From the IMG/VR virus record IMGVR_UViG_3300037247_001071, positions 1 to 52,884 of that record: a stretch of 52,884 nt of DNA; one strand, 5' to 3'. The notes beneath the pieces are model-generated. The model was not told the DNA's origin. It saw only the letters and a list, made by a program, of their open reading frames with translations, and made no database searches. Below, piece after piece: positions 22,422-33,900 of this stretch. The translations under genes were made by a program, and so were the position numbers. This DNA is from a virus. How positions within the stretch are numbered: the first letter of the stretch is position 1; each line of letters begins with the position of its first letter.

Positions 22422-23287
22422 TGGTACTGAAGATCACCGCCGGCCCACTGCCGGCAGACGGCGAGCGAATGAAGATCGAGGAGGCGATGACCGCCTTCGT
22501 GCAGGGCACCGAGTTCACGGACTTCGGGCCCGACGAGTTCGCGGACGGCCCCGTCGGGTTTGTTGTCTCCGCCACCGAGGCCCCTGTCACCGACATCCGT
22601 GACCGTGGCACCCTGTGGTTCAAGCGCGGCTCCGGCAAGATGTACAAGTGGACGCCCCAGGCAATTCGCTCCGAGTTCTTCAGCCCCTCCCTGGCTGGCG
22701 CCGACGTGTCGGAATTCCAGTGGGTAGCGATGTCCGACCGCAAGGAGGCGCTTGTGAAGTGCCGATGGGGCTGGCTCGACAATATGGTCCTCCGCATGAA
22801 CAGCGCGAACAGCGAATGGAAATTCGAGATCTCCAAGGACCAGTTCGGGGCCGGTACCCCGAGACGCACGCTTGTAATGGCGTCCACCGCGGGCACGGAA
22901 GGCGGAGCGGGGCTGGGCTTCGAGTTCCAGAACGCGCGCTTCATGGGCCACCACATGCACACCGACCCAATTATGATTGCACTGGATAACGCCGCGGATG
23001 GCGACTACAAGGTGGTACTGGAGGTGGGTTTCGGAACCTGTCTGGTACAGGGACCCGGTGCCAACGACAACAATCACCCCCACCCGCTGTACCATTTCAG
23101 CCAGGGGGATCCGCACTACCGCCTCAAAGCCACGGGTGCCACGGCATGGACCAACGTGAGTTCTATCCTGGCGTACTGCGTGGAGAGTGCTGCTTCTAGC
23201 GTGGAGCAAGTACTCCAGATTTTTAAACCGGCAACCAGCACCAACATGGTGAAGGACCCAGACGCGCAGAGGTTCAACAACAACTAG
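22421..23287 (+). CDS. Fibre-like virion protein 1 (288 aa)
   Basis: The ATG at 22421 overlaps the hub stop; longer frames lie inside the hub gene. About 90 N-terminal residues contain FTDFGPDEFADGPVGFVV and GTLWFKRGSGKMYKW, a layout repeated in the next two genes. The rest is beta-rich (GAGLGFEFQNARFMGHHMHT, VVLEVGFGTC). First of three consecutive genes of nearly equal size, presumably tail fibres or appendages. No receptor-binding domain is recognised. Confidence 0.55.
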   Translation: MVLKITAGPLPADGERMKIEEAMTAFVQGTEFTDFGPDEFADGPVGFVVSATEAPVTDIRDRGTLWFKRGSGKMYKWTPQAIRSEFFSPSLAGADVSEFQWVAMSDRKEALVKCRWGWLDNMVLRMNSANSEWKFEISKDQFGAGTPRRTLVMASTAGTEGGAGLGFEFQNARFMGHHMHTDPIMIALDNAADGDYKVVLEVGFGTCLVQGPGANDNNHPHPLYHFSQGDPHYRLKATGATAWTNVSSILAYCVESAASSVEQVLQIFKPATSTNMVKDPDAQRFNNN

Positions 23288-24133
23288 ATGGCTACCATAG
23301 TACCAGGATACGACTTCGGCGTCCGCGAAGTCCCCACCGTGGAGACGATGCTCCGGCAGGCCAACGGTCTGAAGATCAGCGGGATCACCGTTGCTGAACT
23401 TGACGCGGGCATCGCCGGCATCAAGAGCGGCGACGATTCCGGCACCACCGACGCGCTGCGTACCAGCGACACGGTCGGCACGCTGTGGGTCTCCATGAAG
23501 GGGGACGTCTGGGTCCAGGAGCAGGCTGGCCCCGTCATCCTCAACCGCATCGAGTACGGATGGGAGACGCTCCGACTACACTTGGAGATCCAGGCAAACC
23601 CCGTGGACCATCGGCGCATCGGGGTCACCGTGCAGCAGGGCGGTGGCTTCGGCGTATGGGAAGATCTGCGCCGTGTGGAGGGCTTGGCTACCCGGCATTC
23701 TGGGATTCCGAGCCTGAACGTCTCGAACGCTGGAAGCTACAACAACGCCCGCGGAGGCGACCACTGGGGCTGTATCCAGGGCGACACTGCGACGAGTCCC
23801 GGGCGGCATCAACGAGTGGCTTTCCGCGGGTTGATCCAATACAGTGACCGGGAAACAGCGGGGAGCACACTAAGTAAAGAGTCCGAGATGTGCCTCAGCC
23901 AGCGCCTCAAGAGTCCGCAGGCAACTACCTCAATCCCACACATGCAGGCATTCAACTTCGGGACCTCAAGCAACCTCGGTGGGTGGAAGTACTTCGGCTG
24001 GGTAGGGAGCCCCTCGCCCTCTAGCTCGAAGCTTTCAAACGGAGCTGGGCAGCTGGGAGCCGACTACAAACAAGATTTCATGATGTGGGCCTTCGGGTAC
24101 ATGTCCTACACCAATCAGCAGGCAGGCCCCTAG
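23288..24133 (+). CDS. Fibre-like virion protein 2 (281 aa)
   Basis: Starts right after the previous stop. The N-terminus (VETMLRQANGLKISGITVAE, then SDTVGTLWVSMKGDVWVQ) matches the docking-type start of its neighbours. The C-terminal two thirds are Gly, Ser and aromatic rich (FGTSSNLGGWKYFGWVGSPS) and end in an exposed strand. Probably a paralogue of fibre-like proteins 1 and 3 whose tip has diverged. Confidence 0.55.
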   Translation: MATIVPGYDFGVREVPTVETMLRQANGLKISGITVAELDAGIAGIKSGDDSGTTDALRTSDTVGTLWVSMKGDVWVQEQAGPVILNRIEYGWETLRLHLEIQANPVDHRRIGVTVQQGGGFGVWEDLRRVEGLATRHSGIPSLNVSNAGSYNNARGGDHWGCIQGDTATSPGRHQRVAFRGLIQYSDRETAGSTLSKESEMCLSQRLKSPQATTSIPHMQAFNFGTSSNLGGWKYFGWVGSPSPSSSKLSNGAGQLGADYKQDFMMWAFGYMSYTNQQAGP

Positions 24134-24981
24134 TGGCACAACTGAACCCTCTGATCTCCTTCGACGAGCCATTCACGCGGCAGGACCTGTTCGATATGTG
24201 GGCCACTGCGGCCTTCTCGGAGATCACCACCGAAGACTTCGCGGATGGCTTCAATCCCATCGTCATCAGCTCCAGCTTCTCCGGCTTCCCCACGAGCCCC
24301 GACCCGGGCCAGCTCGTGTGGCACCAGGAGGAGAACGTAATGTACTGCTACCACGACGTCATCGACGACACCGGTGTCTCGCTCTGGCTGGCCATCGGGC
24401 CGGACAAGTTCGAGACGGCGATGCTGCTCAAGGGCCCCGCGGCTGTGGGGACGGGCGTCGAGCTCACCGGCCCCGGCCGCACGTGCCAGGTCTACGATTC
24501 TACCGGAACGCAAACGGACAAGAGACACATGGCCCCTGTAGTGGTGGGGTTCAACCAGTCACATATCAATAGCCAGCTGCGCCCCGATTACGACGACGAG
24601 TCGGTGCCCGGCGACTGGATCTACTTCAATACGTCCGGCGACGACAGCGGGGCAACTTACTTCATGGGCGAGACCGCAGTGTCGGGCGAGTGGATCCGGG
24701 TGGCCATCGATGGCCTCATGTACATGGCTTCGGCCCCAGGGTCGGCTATCACGTTGGGCCTAAGCACCTGGACGGACGGGCCAGGAACAGTAGGGATGAG
24801 TCTGGAGTTTCCCGGGACGGTGAACGACTCGAACGACAGCGAGGCCCCCTTCAACCTATTCATCGGCGTACAGCCGTTCTGGAACCTGCGTGAAGGTAGT
24901 CTCACGCGCACCGAGCCATGGTGGCTCACAAAGATTGCCTTCTGTCCGCGGTACTCGCGGAAGAACCAGTTCAACACTTAG
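24133..24981 (+). CDS. Fibre-like virion protein 3 (282 aa)
   Basis: GTG start overlapping the preceding TAG. The N-terminus (FTRQDLFDMWATAAFSEITT, EDFADGFNPIVISS, GQLVWHQEENVMYCYHD) again has the shared DG...V...LW...MY layout. The C-terminal part is a separate beta-rich region (YFNTSGDDSGATYFMGETAV). Third of the tandem set. The shared start and varied tips suit alternative receptor-binding or structural fibres. Confidence 0.55.
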   Translation: MAQLNPLISFDEPFTRQDLFDMWATAAFSEITTEDFADGFNPIVISSSFSGFPTSPDPGQLVWHQEENVMYCYHDVIDDTGVSLWLAIGPDKFETAMLLKGPAAVGTGVELTGPGRTCQVYDSTGTQTDKRHMAPVVVGFNQSHINSQLRPDYDDESVPGDWIYFNTSGDDSGATYFMGETAVSGEWIRVAIDGLMYMASAPGSAITLGLSTWTDGPGTVGMSLEFPGTVNDSNDSEAPFNLFIGVQPFWNLREGSLTRTEPWWLTKIAFCPRYSRKNQFNT

Positions 24982-24989
24982 GAGAGAAC

Positions 24990-25757
24990 ATGGCAGATAG
25001 TCCAGCCCATGGCGCAACCACAGGCGCCGCGGCCGGAGCGGCCGGAGGGCCCGCCGGCATCATCATCGGCGGGGCCCTTGGTGCCCTCGGCGGCGTCTTC
25101 GCGGCCCGCGCGTCCAAGCGCTTCAGGCGCCGGCAGCGGGGTGCAATTCAATCGGCACGAGAGTTCGCGGACGCGACGGTAGCGCGGATCACAGAAGATC
25201 CGCTCTTCCAGGGGGCCCGCGACTTCTTGTCGTCCACCTTCAACGAGGCCGGGCAGAGCCCTCTGGCCATCGACTTTGCTAAGAGCATCCGTGCGGCGCA
25301 GTCCGTCCGCGGCACCTTCGCCGGCAACATTGGGGCTGCACAAGAGGCGATCGGCACGTCCGGTTTTGCCCAGCGGCTCCGCACGCAGCTTCTTCCGCAG
25401 GCCATGAGTTTTGCTGAGGCCCCGGAACGACTGCGTCAGTCGATCCTCGGTTTCGAGGCTCCACTCCGTGTGGCGAGCGCCACGGGTGCTCAACTTCCTG
25501 GGCTCGGGCCTCAGGGTTCACTCGGCAGTCAGTTCGGTCAGGCCTTCACCGGTGGGATCTCCGGTGCCCTCGGCGGATTCCAGATCGGGTCCGCCTTCGA
25601 CGCGCAGCGCGCCTTCAGCCAGCAGCTCGATGCTCTTCGCCTTTCCAAGGCCGAGCGTGAGGGTACCGGTCAAGCAGCGCAGTTCGCGGGCGAGGGCATC
25701 AACATAGAAAGTAACGCCCTCCAGGAGCGCATCCGGCAACTGAGCGGCGTTGCGTAA
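24990..25757 (+). CDS. Internal virion/ejection protein with glycine zipper (255 aa)
   Basis: The ATG at 24990 follows TTAGGAGAG, an almost perfect ribosome site. Residues about 8-40 (GATTGAAAGAAGGPAGIIIG, then GALGALGGVFAARA) form a Gly/Ala-rich zipper able to enter membranes. A basic patch (KRFRRRQRG) and helical body follow. Proteins like this are ejected from podovirus heads to help DNA cross the cell envelope. It opens a run of four such genes ending with the 2349-residue protein. Confidence 0.6.
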   Translation: MADSPAHGATTGAAAGAAGGPAGIIIGGALGALGGVFAARASKRFRRRQRGAIQSAREFADATVARITEDPLFQGARDFLSSTFNEAGQSPLAIDFAKSIRAAQSVRGTFAGNIGAAQEAIGTSGFAQRLRTQLLPQAMSFAEAPERLRQSILGFEAPLRVASATGAQLPGLGPQGSLGSQFGQAFTGGISGALGGFQIGSAFDAQRAFSQQLDALRLSKAEREGTGQAAQFAGEGINIESNALQERIRQLSGVA

Positions 25758-26959
25758 TGACCCACAGAAGAGGGCCTACTAGAGCCGGCGCTAGGTTGGC
25801 ACGCGGGGCGACGGGCGGCATTGCCTCTCTCTCAGAGGCAGAACGCAACGTCATTCAGCGGCAAGAAGCCCGGCGACAGCAGGGAGGCGTCGGTGGATTC
25901 ACGGCCTTCGGAGCACTACTCGGCACGGTGCGCTCTCCTACCGGCAGGGTCATCTCGACTGATCCCTCCCAACGCGGCGCGGGTGGTGCAAGTCTTGCGG
26001 ACATCGCGGGCCAACAAGATATCCGGCTGGGCGAGGGGCAGGCCGATATCCTTCGGCAGTTCTTCAGCCCACGGGTGAACCAAGGCCAGCAGCAGGCCAT
26101 CGAGCAGCTCGCAAAGCGCGCTTCGGCTCAAGGCCTTGCCGGTGGCGCGGTGCGCGGTGTGCTCGGCGACCTCGCCACGCAGTTCGTCGCCGGTAACAGG
26201 GCCTCCGCCTTCCAGGGTGTACAGGGCATAGTCGGCCAGCGGCTCGGGGAGATCCAAGGAGCGGCGCTGCCTTTCCTCCAGCAGATCGGCGGGCTCCGGG
26301 GTAGCCTCGCGATGGGTGGAGTCACTGGTCTTTCCAGCGTGCTCCGCGCCGGCGGCGGCACGACCGGGGACTTCACGCAATTCGCGCAGCGGGGCCTCAC
26401 CGCCCTTTCCGCAGTCGGGCTCGGGGCGGATGCCCTGGCCGGGATTGCCCGGCGCCAGGGACTCGCCTTCTCGGGGGAGGGGTTGACCGGAGCCGGGGAC
26501 ATCTCCCAGGCGTTCCAGCAGTTCCTGGATCCCGGAACACAGGCCTTCGGGAGGTCCCTTTCCCAGCAGGGGATCGGTGTTCAAAGAGGGCCATCAGGCT
26601 TCTTCCGCGGCCGCTCCCAGCGTGTCGGCACCTTCGGCCGCAACCTCGCCCGCGCTAGTCAGCGTGTTGGTGCAGGAGAACAGCTCGCCGGCCGTGTTGG
26701 TGAGATCGTTCAAGGTTTCGCATCGGAGGCGGCGACGCTCTCCGGTCTCGGAACCGTAGCAGTCAACCAGTTCACGCAGTTCGGTGACCGCGGCTCAGCA
26801 GCCCGCCTTGCCGGACTCGACTTCTCTCGCTTCGAGAACATCACCCAGACGCTCGGCATCGGGCAGGGTGAGAGACAAGGCCAGGGAGCAGCGGGCGCCC
26901 TCGGAGGCACTCAGTTTCTCGCCGGCAACCCACTATTTCGAACTGTCTTTGGGAGTTAA
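25757..26959 (+). CDS. Internal virion protein, Gly/Ala/Gln-rich (400 aa)
   Basis: Overlaps the previous stop by 1 nt (TAATG). Basic N-terminus (THRRGPTRAGARLARG) and a long Gly/Ala/Gln-rich helical region with amphipathic segments (QQQAIEQLAKRASAQGLAGG, GVTGLSSVLRAGGG). Composition matches ejection proteins of short-tailed phages; no catalytic motif is seen. Confidence 0.55.
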   Translation: MTHRRGPTRAGARLARGATGGIASLSEAERNVIQRQEARRQQGGVGGFTAFGALLGTVRSPTGRVISTDPSQRGAGGASLADIAGQQDIRLGEGQADILRQFFSPRVNQGQQQAIEQLAKRASAQGLAGGAVRGVLGDLATQFVAGNRASAFQGVQGIVGQRLGEIQGAALPFLQQIGGLRGSLAMGGVTGLSSVLRAGGGTTGDFTQFAQRGLTALSAVGLGADALAGIARRQGLAFSGEGLTGAGDISQAFQQFLDPGTQAFGRSLSQQGIGVQRGPSGFFRGRSQRVGTFGRNLARASQRVGAGEQLAGRVGEIVQGFASEAATLSGLGTVAVNQFTQFGDRGSAARLAGLDFSRFENITQTLGIGQGERQGQGAAGALGGTQFLAGNPLFRTVFGS

Positions 26960-26962
26960 CAC

Positions 26963-27982
26963 ATGGCAGAACCTTTCGGCGGCAGCGTCGGCCAGATCAT
27001 CCTGCAGGCGGCACAAGGTATCGTCGCGCAGAAGCAGAAGCAGCAGCAGCTGCAGCTCCAGACCCTCCAGTTCGAGGAGCAGGTCAAGCAGCAGGAGAAG
27101 GTACTCGACCTCCGGCAGCAGGAGATGGAAGTCCGTCAGCGCACTGTGAAAGTGCAGGAAGAGCAGCTTGAGCGCGCCCAGGGCTTCGAGCCCCTGAAGC
27201 GAGCGCAGAGTGCAGCCGAGCTCCTGAAAACCCAGGCCGATATTGGCCTCGTGGAAGCACGCACCGCAGCCGCCATGCGTCCCGGCGGGCGGAAGCTCAC
27301 CGACAACCAACGCTTCGACGCGATTGAGGACATCGAACAGCGCTCCGTGCGGCTGGAGATGTCGCAGGTGGCACTGAAGCACGAAGAGCTGGGCGGCTCC
27401 GCAGTGCCCCGGCTTGGCTCCCCCGAGGAGTACATCAAGGAGCGCCGCCGGCTGCAGGGCTTGGTGAACAAGTTCCAGACCTCCAGTGCAGGTACCGAAA
27501 TCGCAGCGCAGCGGGCGCTCACCGGTAAGCAGGGCGACTTTGAGATCGACAAAATCTCTCGCCAGCTCGCCGCACTCGACGCGTTCATTTCGAGTGACGA
27601 CTTCACCACCACCCGAGACAAGCTCGATGAGCGTGGCGCCGATCCGCGCACCCGACAGGCGATCATCGAGAACTTTTACGCCCCGTTCAAGGATCAACTC
27701 TCCCCGAATGCGTCCCCGGGCAGGGTGAAAGCCTTCGACTTCGGGACCGTCCCAAGCGATCAGGTGGAGAATGCCTGGGCGCTGTTCGAGGATGGCAACG
27801 TCGAGGTGCTCATGGAGAAAACGCTCCTGGCCACCGGTGGTGCATGGACCGCAGCGGACAAGAAGGCCTTCGATGCGGAGTTGCTTCGTCGGTTTCCGAC
27901 CCCCGGCGAGGAGCAGGACGATGCCGTCGCCAACTACCGCAGGCTGCTTGACCGCATCAGCGCACAGAAAATCACTGAGTAA
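26963..27982 (+). CDS. Internal virion protein with coiled coil (339 aa)
   Basis: Residues about 20-75 are an almost uninterrupted Gln/Lys/Glu coiled coil (QKQKQQQLQLQTLQFEEQVK, then QQEMEVRQRTVKVQEEQLER). A helical region and an acidic C-terminal domain (EVLMEKTLLATGGAWTAADK) follow. It ends in a 1-nt overlap with the giant gene. It probably assembles with its neighbours inside the head. No enzyme motif recognised. Confidence 0.55.
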   Translation: MAEPFGGSVGQIILQAAQGIVAQKQKQQQLQLQTLQFEEQVKQQEKVLDLRQQEMEVRQRTVKVQEEQLERAQGFEPLKRAQSAAELLKTQADIGLVEARTAAAMRPGGRKLTDNQRFDAIEDIEQRSVRLEMSQVALKHEELGGSAVPRLGSPEEYIKERRRLQGLVNKFQTSSAGTEIAAQRALTGKQGDFEIDKISRQLAALDAFISSDDFTTTRDKLDERGADPRTRQAIIENFYAPFKDQLSPNASPGRVKAFDFGTVPSDQVENAWALFEDGNVEVLMEKTLLATGGAWTAADKKAFDAELLRRFPTPGEEQDDAVANYRRLLDRISAQKITE

Positions 27983-30900
27983 TGTCGAACCCATTCTCTG
28001 ATGTGGAGCCCTTGGACACTGAGCCCGAGGAGCCGCAGGCCGACAACCCGTTTGCCCAGATCACCCAACCGCAGCCGGTGCCCAACGCGCCGACGGATGC
28101 GGACCTCCTCTCTGAGAGGACTGAGCGGAAGATCTCTGAGCAATCCATGGAAGACGCCGCCCGCAAGCCGCGCTCCGCCAACGATGAGCGGGACTGGGCG
28201 CAGGCAAACGTGGAGTTTGAGGATCTCCCGAGCCCCCAGTCGTACACTGAGGCGCTGAGCATCGCGACCAAAATCCACGGCCAGAGCTACCGCCCCAACC
28301 CCGAAATTATGGACGACATCGAGGCGATGGCCGATCGCATGGCGGGGCTACACCTCTCGCGCTCCGGTATGATTGACAAGCACGGCCCGATCGCGGGCGT
28401 GGGTGCGGCACTCACGGACAGGCTCCGGGGCGCCTACCTCCACAACTTCACCACGCTCTACGGGGACATGACGCCCGAGGAGAACCTGCGCGTCACTCAG
28501 CGAGCCATTGGGCGGATCGCCGACCTCATCAAGTCGAACGCACAGGCCCGTCTACAGAGGGCGCAGCAGAACGGCACCCCGGATCTCGAAGCGGCGCAGC
28601 AGGACATGGCAATGGCCATCGAGCTGACCTCCCAGGCGGCGAACCCGCGCGTGCAGTCGTGGTTCCTGGGCACTGCCTACCGGGCGGCGGACCAGCTCAC
28701 CATGCTGGCGCCGAGCGACACCCTCCAGGCCAACGAAGCAGAGATCCTGTTCGGGATCCTCGACCACCCGTTCAAGCAGGCCCAAGCTGCAGGGTGGCCG
28801 GACGCTGCGAGCGGCGACGGCCCGATGGCGCGCCGGTTCGACGGGCTCCTGAAGCGCAACCTCGGCGCCGACACCCTGCTCCCTAGTGTGGTGGGGAGAG
28901 GGCGGGGTCTGCAGCTCAAGAAGACTCTGTCTCTCGCCTTCCGCGGCACGTTGGTCGAGGAGCGGCTCGGCATGTTGAACATCCCCATGGAGCTCGCCGA
29001 GACCATGGACCCCTCCGGCATGTTGGTCCACACACACCCCCGCCTCGTGGGGGAGATGGCCAGCGTACTCGCGACCCACAAAGAGCGCAACTTCGCGCCC
29101 GGTGAGACTCTGACTCCCCAGGAGATCGAGGAGCGGATGGAGGCCCAGCGCGCGGAGGACATCCACCTTCCGAATGGGCAGACCGTCGCGAGCGGGGGCT
29201 CAATAATCACCGACCGTGTCCTTAAAGGCGAAGAGGTGAAGACGGCCTCCGAACGAGTGGCACAGTTATTCGCCATTTCGGCGGTGGACGACCTCCTCAA
29301 CATCGGCATCGGGCCGCTCCAAGAGCTCCGGCTGCAGGCGGACACCTCCCTGCGCGAGGGGGCGGACAAGCTGAAGGACGAGATCGACGCCACACTGGAG
29401 AGCATCGGCGCCTACGCCATGACCTACTCCGACGAGGCCGGCGACGCGATCGGCAAGGCACAGGAGTTCTACGCTAAGGCTGGTGGAGAGCTCGGGGCCG
29501 GGCTCTCACTGATGCTCGGCGCCATGGGTGGCTTCACCCAGAAACGAATGGACGAGGCCGAGGCCGAGGGTGAGGAGGACGCGAAGCTCGCGGTGGACAC
29601 GCGCACCTTCTCGCACCACGCCAACCGGTGGCTTGGGGACATCGGTGCGCTCACCCAGCAGGTGACGGACGGCGACCGCATCCGCATGGGCCTTACGAAA
29701 GAGGTGTCGGACCGGATCTTCAACCCAAATGGCAACTCCTTCCGTGTGGCGCGCATCGCTTTGGCAGACGAGGTGGCGGCCATCACAGTGGAGCGCTTCG
29801 CCCCGCTTGGGTTCAGCCCGTCCACGATCCGGGAGTTCTTCAAGCAGATCCGCTCGGAGGAATTCGGGCGCCGGCTGGACTCCAGTATCCTTCGTGGAAT
29901 CACCGAAGAAGAATTCCAGACGTTCGCCCAGCGCGTACGCCTCAACCGGAAAGAGGCTGGCTTCAGCTTGAATCCTATCGTCATAGCCGATGGCATGATA
30001 GACACCATCGCGATGGGCGTCGCATTCATGGGTCGGGACCTCCGGGCCACTACGCAGATGCTCATGGAAGAGCCCGACGATCTCGCAGTGCTGATCGGCA
30101 CGGGCGCTGGGGGTGGGTACATCGGGAACCAGCTCCTTCGCGGGCTGAAAACTCAGACGATCGGCCGCATCGCACTCATGCAGACCATGCAGCGGGCCAG
30201 CATCGTGTTGCGCCGGGCGCTGAACAACAGCCCGGATGTCGTGGATCAACTACGGACCATCACTACGCGCATGCAGAGGGGCAAGAAGACGGGGCCCGCA
30301 CAGCGGGAGGCAGCTATCGAGGCGGCGACGGATGCCCTCGACTGGGCCTCTGACGCGCGGAAGTTCATGCTGGAGATCACGCCGGAGATGAAGAACCAGC
30401 GCCTGTCCAACTGGTATGACGGTATGCAGAAGGACGCCTCACGCAAGACGGCCGCCATCGTGAGACACCTGGACCCTCGCGAAATAGGCAATGTGTTGGA
30501 CGAGCTACAGATTGACGGTATCACGCGTAACTGGATTCAAGACGGCGGAGTATTCTCCACGTTGCGTCAGAAGGCGTCCCTGGCCCTCGGCTACTCGGCG
30601 GGAAACAAGAAAGTGCCCTTCGTGTCCGGCGTCGGGCGCAACCTCTTCGAGGCAATCCAGGACAACCCGGAGATCAGCCTCGCGGACCTGCCGATCTCCC
30701 CCGAGGCGATCACGCCACGCAACATCCGGTTCCTGGACGCCATGTTCCCGGGCAAACGGGAGAAGCTCGCCCGAGCGATGCACCAACAACAGGCCATGCA
30801 GTGGATGCAACGCTACCAGGCCGACACTATCGGCCGCCGCACCCTCGGCGCCGAGAACCGCGCGCTGCTGGAGGAGTGGACCGTCTACGGACGCACTGCA

Positions 30901-33900
30901 GAGGCCAACCGTCTCCGCCGCATCGCCGGCATGAAGGCAGTGGCCGAGGGTACCGCGGACCAAGGGCGCCTCGTAATGCTGCAGGAGCTGCGGGCTGCTA
31001 GCCTTACCCGGGTGTCCATGTTCCGTGGGTTGCGCCAGGAGCTCCTTGACTCCGGCACGCCGATGGACAAGACGCGCCTGCGGGGTCGTCCGGTCTTCGA
31101 CGAGTACACGCCTGAGCAGATGATCTCCTTCCTGGGCACACAGATGGACCACAACGGGATCTACCAGCGCCTGCGCCGGACGTTCGAGAGCTCCGATAGC
31201 TTCTGGGAGCGCATCGGAGACATGGGCCGCCGGTTCGATGGGGAGGGTGGTGACGCTGCAGCGGATTCCATGAAGCGCCAGATCATCGCCGAGTTCTTCG
31301 AGCAGCCGGGCCTCGCCGACGACATCCGCATCGATCTCCTGGAAGGACACATCAGCCCGAGCCGTCTGCGCCGCAACATCCGCGAGCGCAAGGACATCGG
31401 GCGCGCCTTCTTGAAGGACCAGCTGGACGAGCTGGCCGAGACGCTGGACAACGGCGCCGACAGGGCTTTCTTCAACGAGCTGCTGGAGGAGTACGACAAC
31501 GAGCTGGCAAAGCTCGGGGCCGGCGAAACGTCCGAGCTACTCGAAGGCCACTTCACCACGCGCAAGAACCTCGCGAGTGAGTGGAAAGAGATCCGTCGGC
31601 TCGCAACGCTCGAAACGGCCAACCGTTTCAGGGTGGTTGGCGGGATCTCCGGCGCTGCAGAGTGGGGCCTCCTGGCCGACATCTCCCGACGCATCGGGGA
31701 CGGACGGCTGCGCACTGCCCAGGCGGACGTCCGTGCCTATGGTCTACAACAGCGGTTGCTCGCGGGGGGCTACCTGAAGAAGATCGGTAACATGCAGCGT
31801 ATGCTCTCTCGCCTTACCCCCGAGGAGCGCAAACTCTTCAATGCCGTCGCAATGATCGCGAGGGACGAGGGCATTACTGGCCCCTTGAACAAGCTCCGGA
31901 AGCGGAAGGCGTTCAAGGAGTACTTCGATGAGATCGCACCGGAGACCGACGACGTCGCGGTGCAGCACCTCTGGGACACCACCGAGAACTTCCGCAAGAA
32001 CTTCCTACGCGACCTCAAGGACGTGGGCCTCATCGACGCCAAGCAGTTCGACAAGCTCATCGGCCCATACGCACCGCGCCTGTTCAGTAGCACGATGATG
32101 CCGAAGCTCTACGGTACCGGCGGTGTGGACCTCAACCTCCGCCCGTCCCCAATCCGGGGGGCGAGCCTGGGTGAGCTGTCTGCCCAGCGGCACCTCACGA
32201 AGGTGAAAGCACAGGTGTACCCGAAGGGTGGACGCCCGATCACGCAGAAGTTCGACAACGTGCACGACGCCGAGACCTGGATCGAGAACAACTACGGCAT
32301 CCGCGGCGGGCGTGAGGCGCTGGAGGAGGGCATCGGCGAGACCGGGAACACTACGGCCGGCAGCAAGTTCGCGATCCTCCGCCCGCTCGGGAAGGATGCG
32401 CAGCTCCTGGGCGCCGACCTGATCGGCCCCGGTGACGGCATGTTCATCCAGATGCGGAACCTGATCGAAGACATGACGCAGATCCGCTACTTCAACGCGT
32501 TCGACCGCAAGGGCATCGCATTCACGGAGGCGGAGTTCATTCAGCATCTAATCGAGACGCCCAAGGACGGCAATCGATTTGTGCGTCTGGCGGATAACGC
32601 GCGCTTCGGCTCCCTCCGAAACAAGTTCGTGCACCGTAGCATCGTGCGACAAATGGAGAACTTCACGGAGATCAAAGGCACCATGAATGCCATCTCTGAT
32701 GCAGTGGAGGCCGAGGTCATGCTCATGACGGGCAATGTAAACTCACTGATTGATAGTGCGCCCGGGATCATCACCTCGCTGAATGCGTACCAGAAGGCGG
32801 GCATCACCTACAACTTCATTGCTCGCAATCCCGCGACGCAAATCGGGAACCTACTCTCAGACTCTTTATTCTTCACCCGGCTCGCAGCGGGTCCCGAGAT
32901 CAACTTCACCGTGCGTGGTTGGCGCCTGGGGGTGGAGGCGTTCGGGGTCATTCGTGATATCCGCTCTGGCAAGCGGGCGCTTGATGCCATGCCCGCAGAC
33001 ATACGGCGCGCCGTGGAGCTCGGAGTAATCGACGAGTCCATCTTCGAGGTCACCGGGCTACAGTCATCCCGCAAGGTACTCGATATCGAGGCCATGTATG
33101 GCACGAAGAAGACCCCGGCCGAGGTGTTCCTCGCACCGCTACGGGACAAGAACCTGCAAAAGGCAATGGCCCGAGAGGAAGTGGTCGATCGTGCGCTCAA
33201 GCAGGGGAACCTGAGCCCACAAATGGAGGTGCGTCTGCTCCGCGAGCGGTTCGCCTTGCAGCAGCAGACGCAGGGGCAAATGGGCATCATGGCTAAGGGC
33301 ATGGCTCGGGCCGGCAACGTGCTCGATGCATTCGTCGGAAAGTACAAGGGCCGCACCGCTGACATCGAGGGTTTCAGCGCCACCTTCTACGGGGACCTAG
33401 GTAACACCAACCGCTTGCGCGCGTACCTATGGATGGTACGCGAGAAGGGCATGACCCCGGAGGCAGCGTCCTCGCGCGTGAACCGATACATGCAAACGTA
33501 CTCGCAAATCGGGACCACGGCCCTGGGCCGGCAAGTGCAGAAGTTCGGGAAGAGCACGCTCGGCTCGCCGATCGTCAGCTTCCCCTTTGAGCTGGGCCGT
33601 ATCACCTTAAACGCGGTGCGCCACAACCCAGCGGGCATGGCAGCGGTTATGGCGACGGGACTGTCTCGCAACATGATGGCTATGGCGGCAAGCGGCCTTG
33701 ATCCGTATGAGGCGGTGGATTTCTTGGTCGACCGCCCCGGTGGCTTCCTGAATTTTCAGGGCGACCAGTTCATTGGGCTCCCAAACCATCAGGCAATGGT
33801 GTGGAGCAACCCGGCGACGAGTGTATTCCCTCAGATCCTGAACAACTACGGTGTGATCAACGGCCTTGCAGGTGCGTGGGATGACGCAGGGGATGATACA

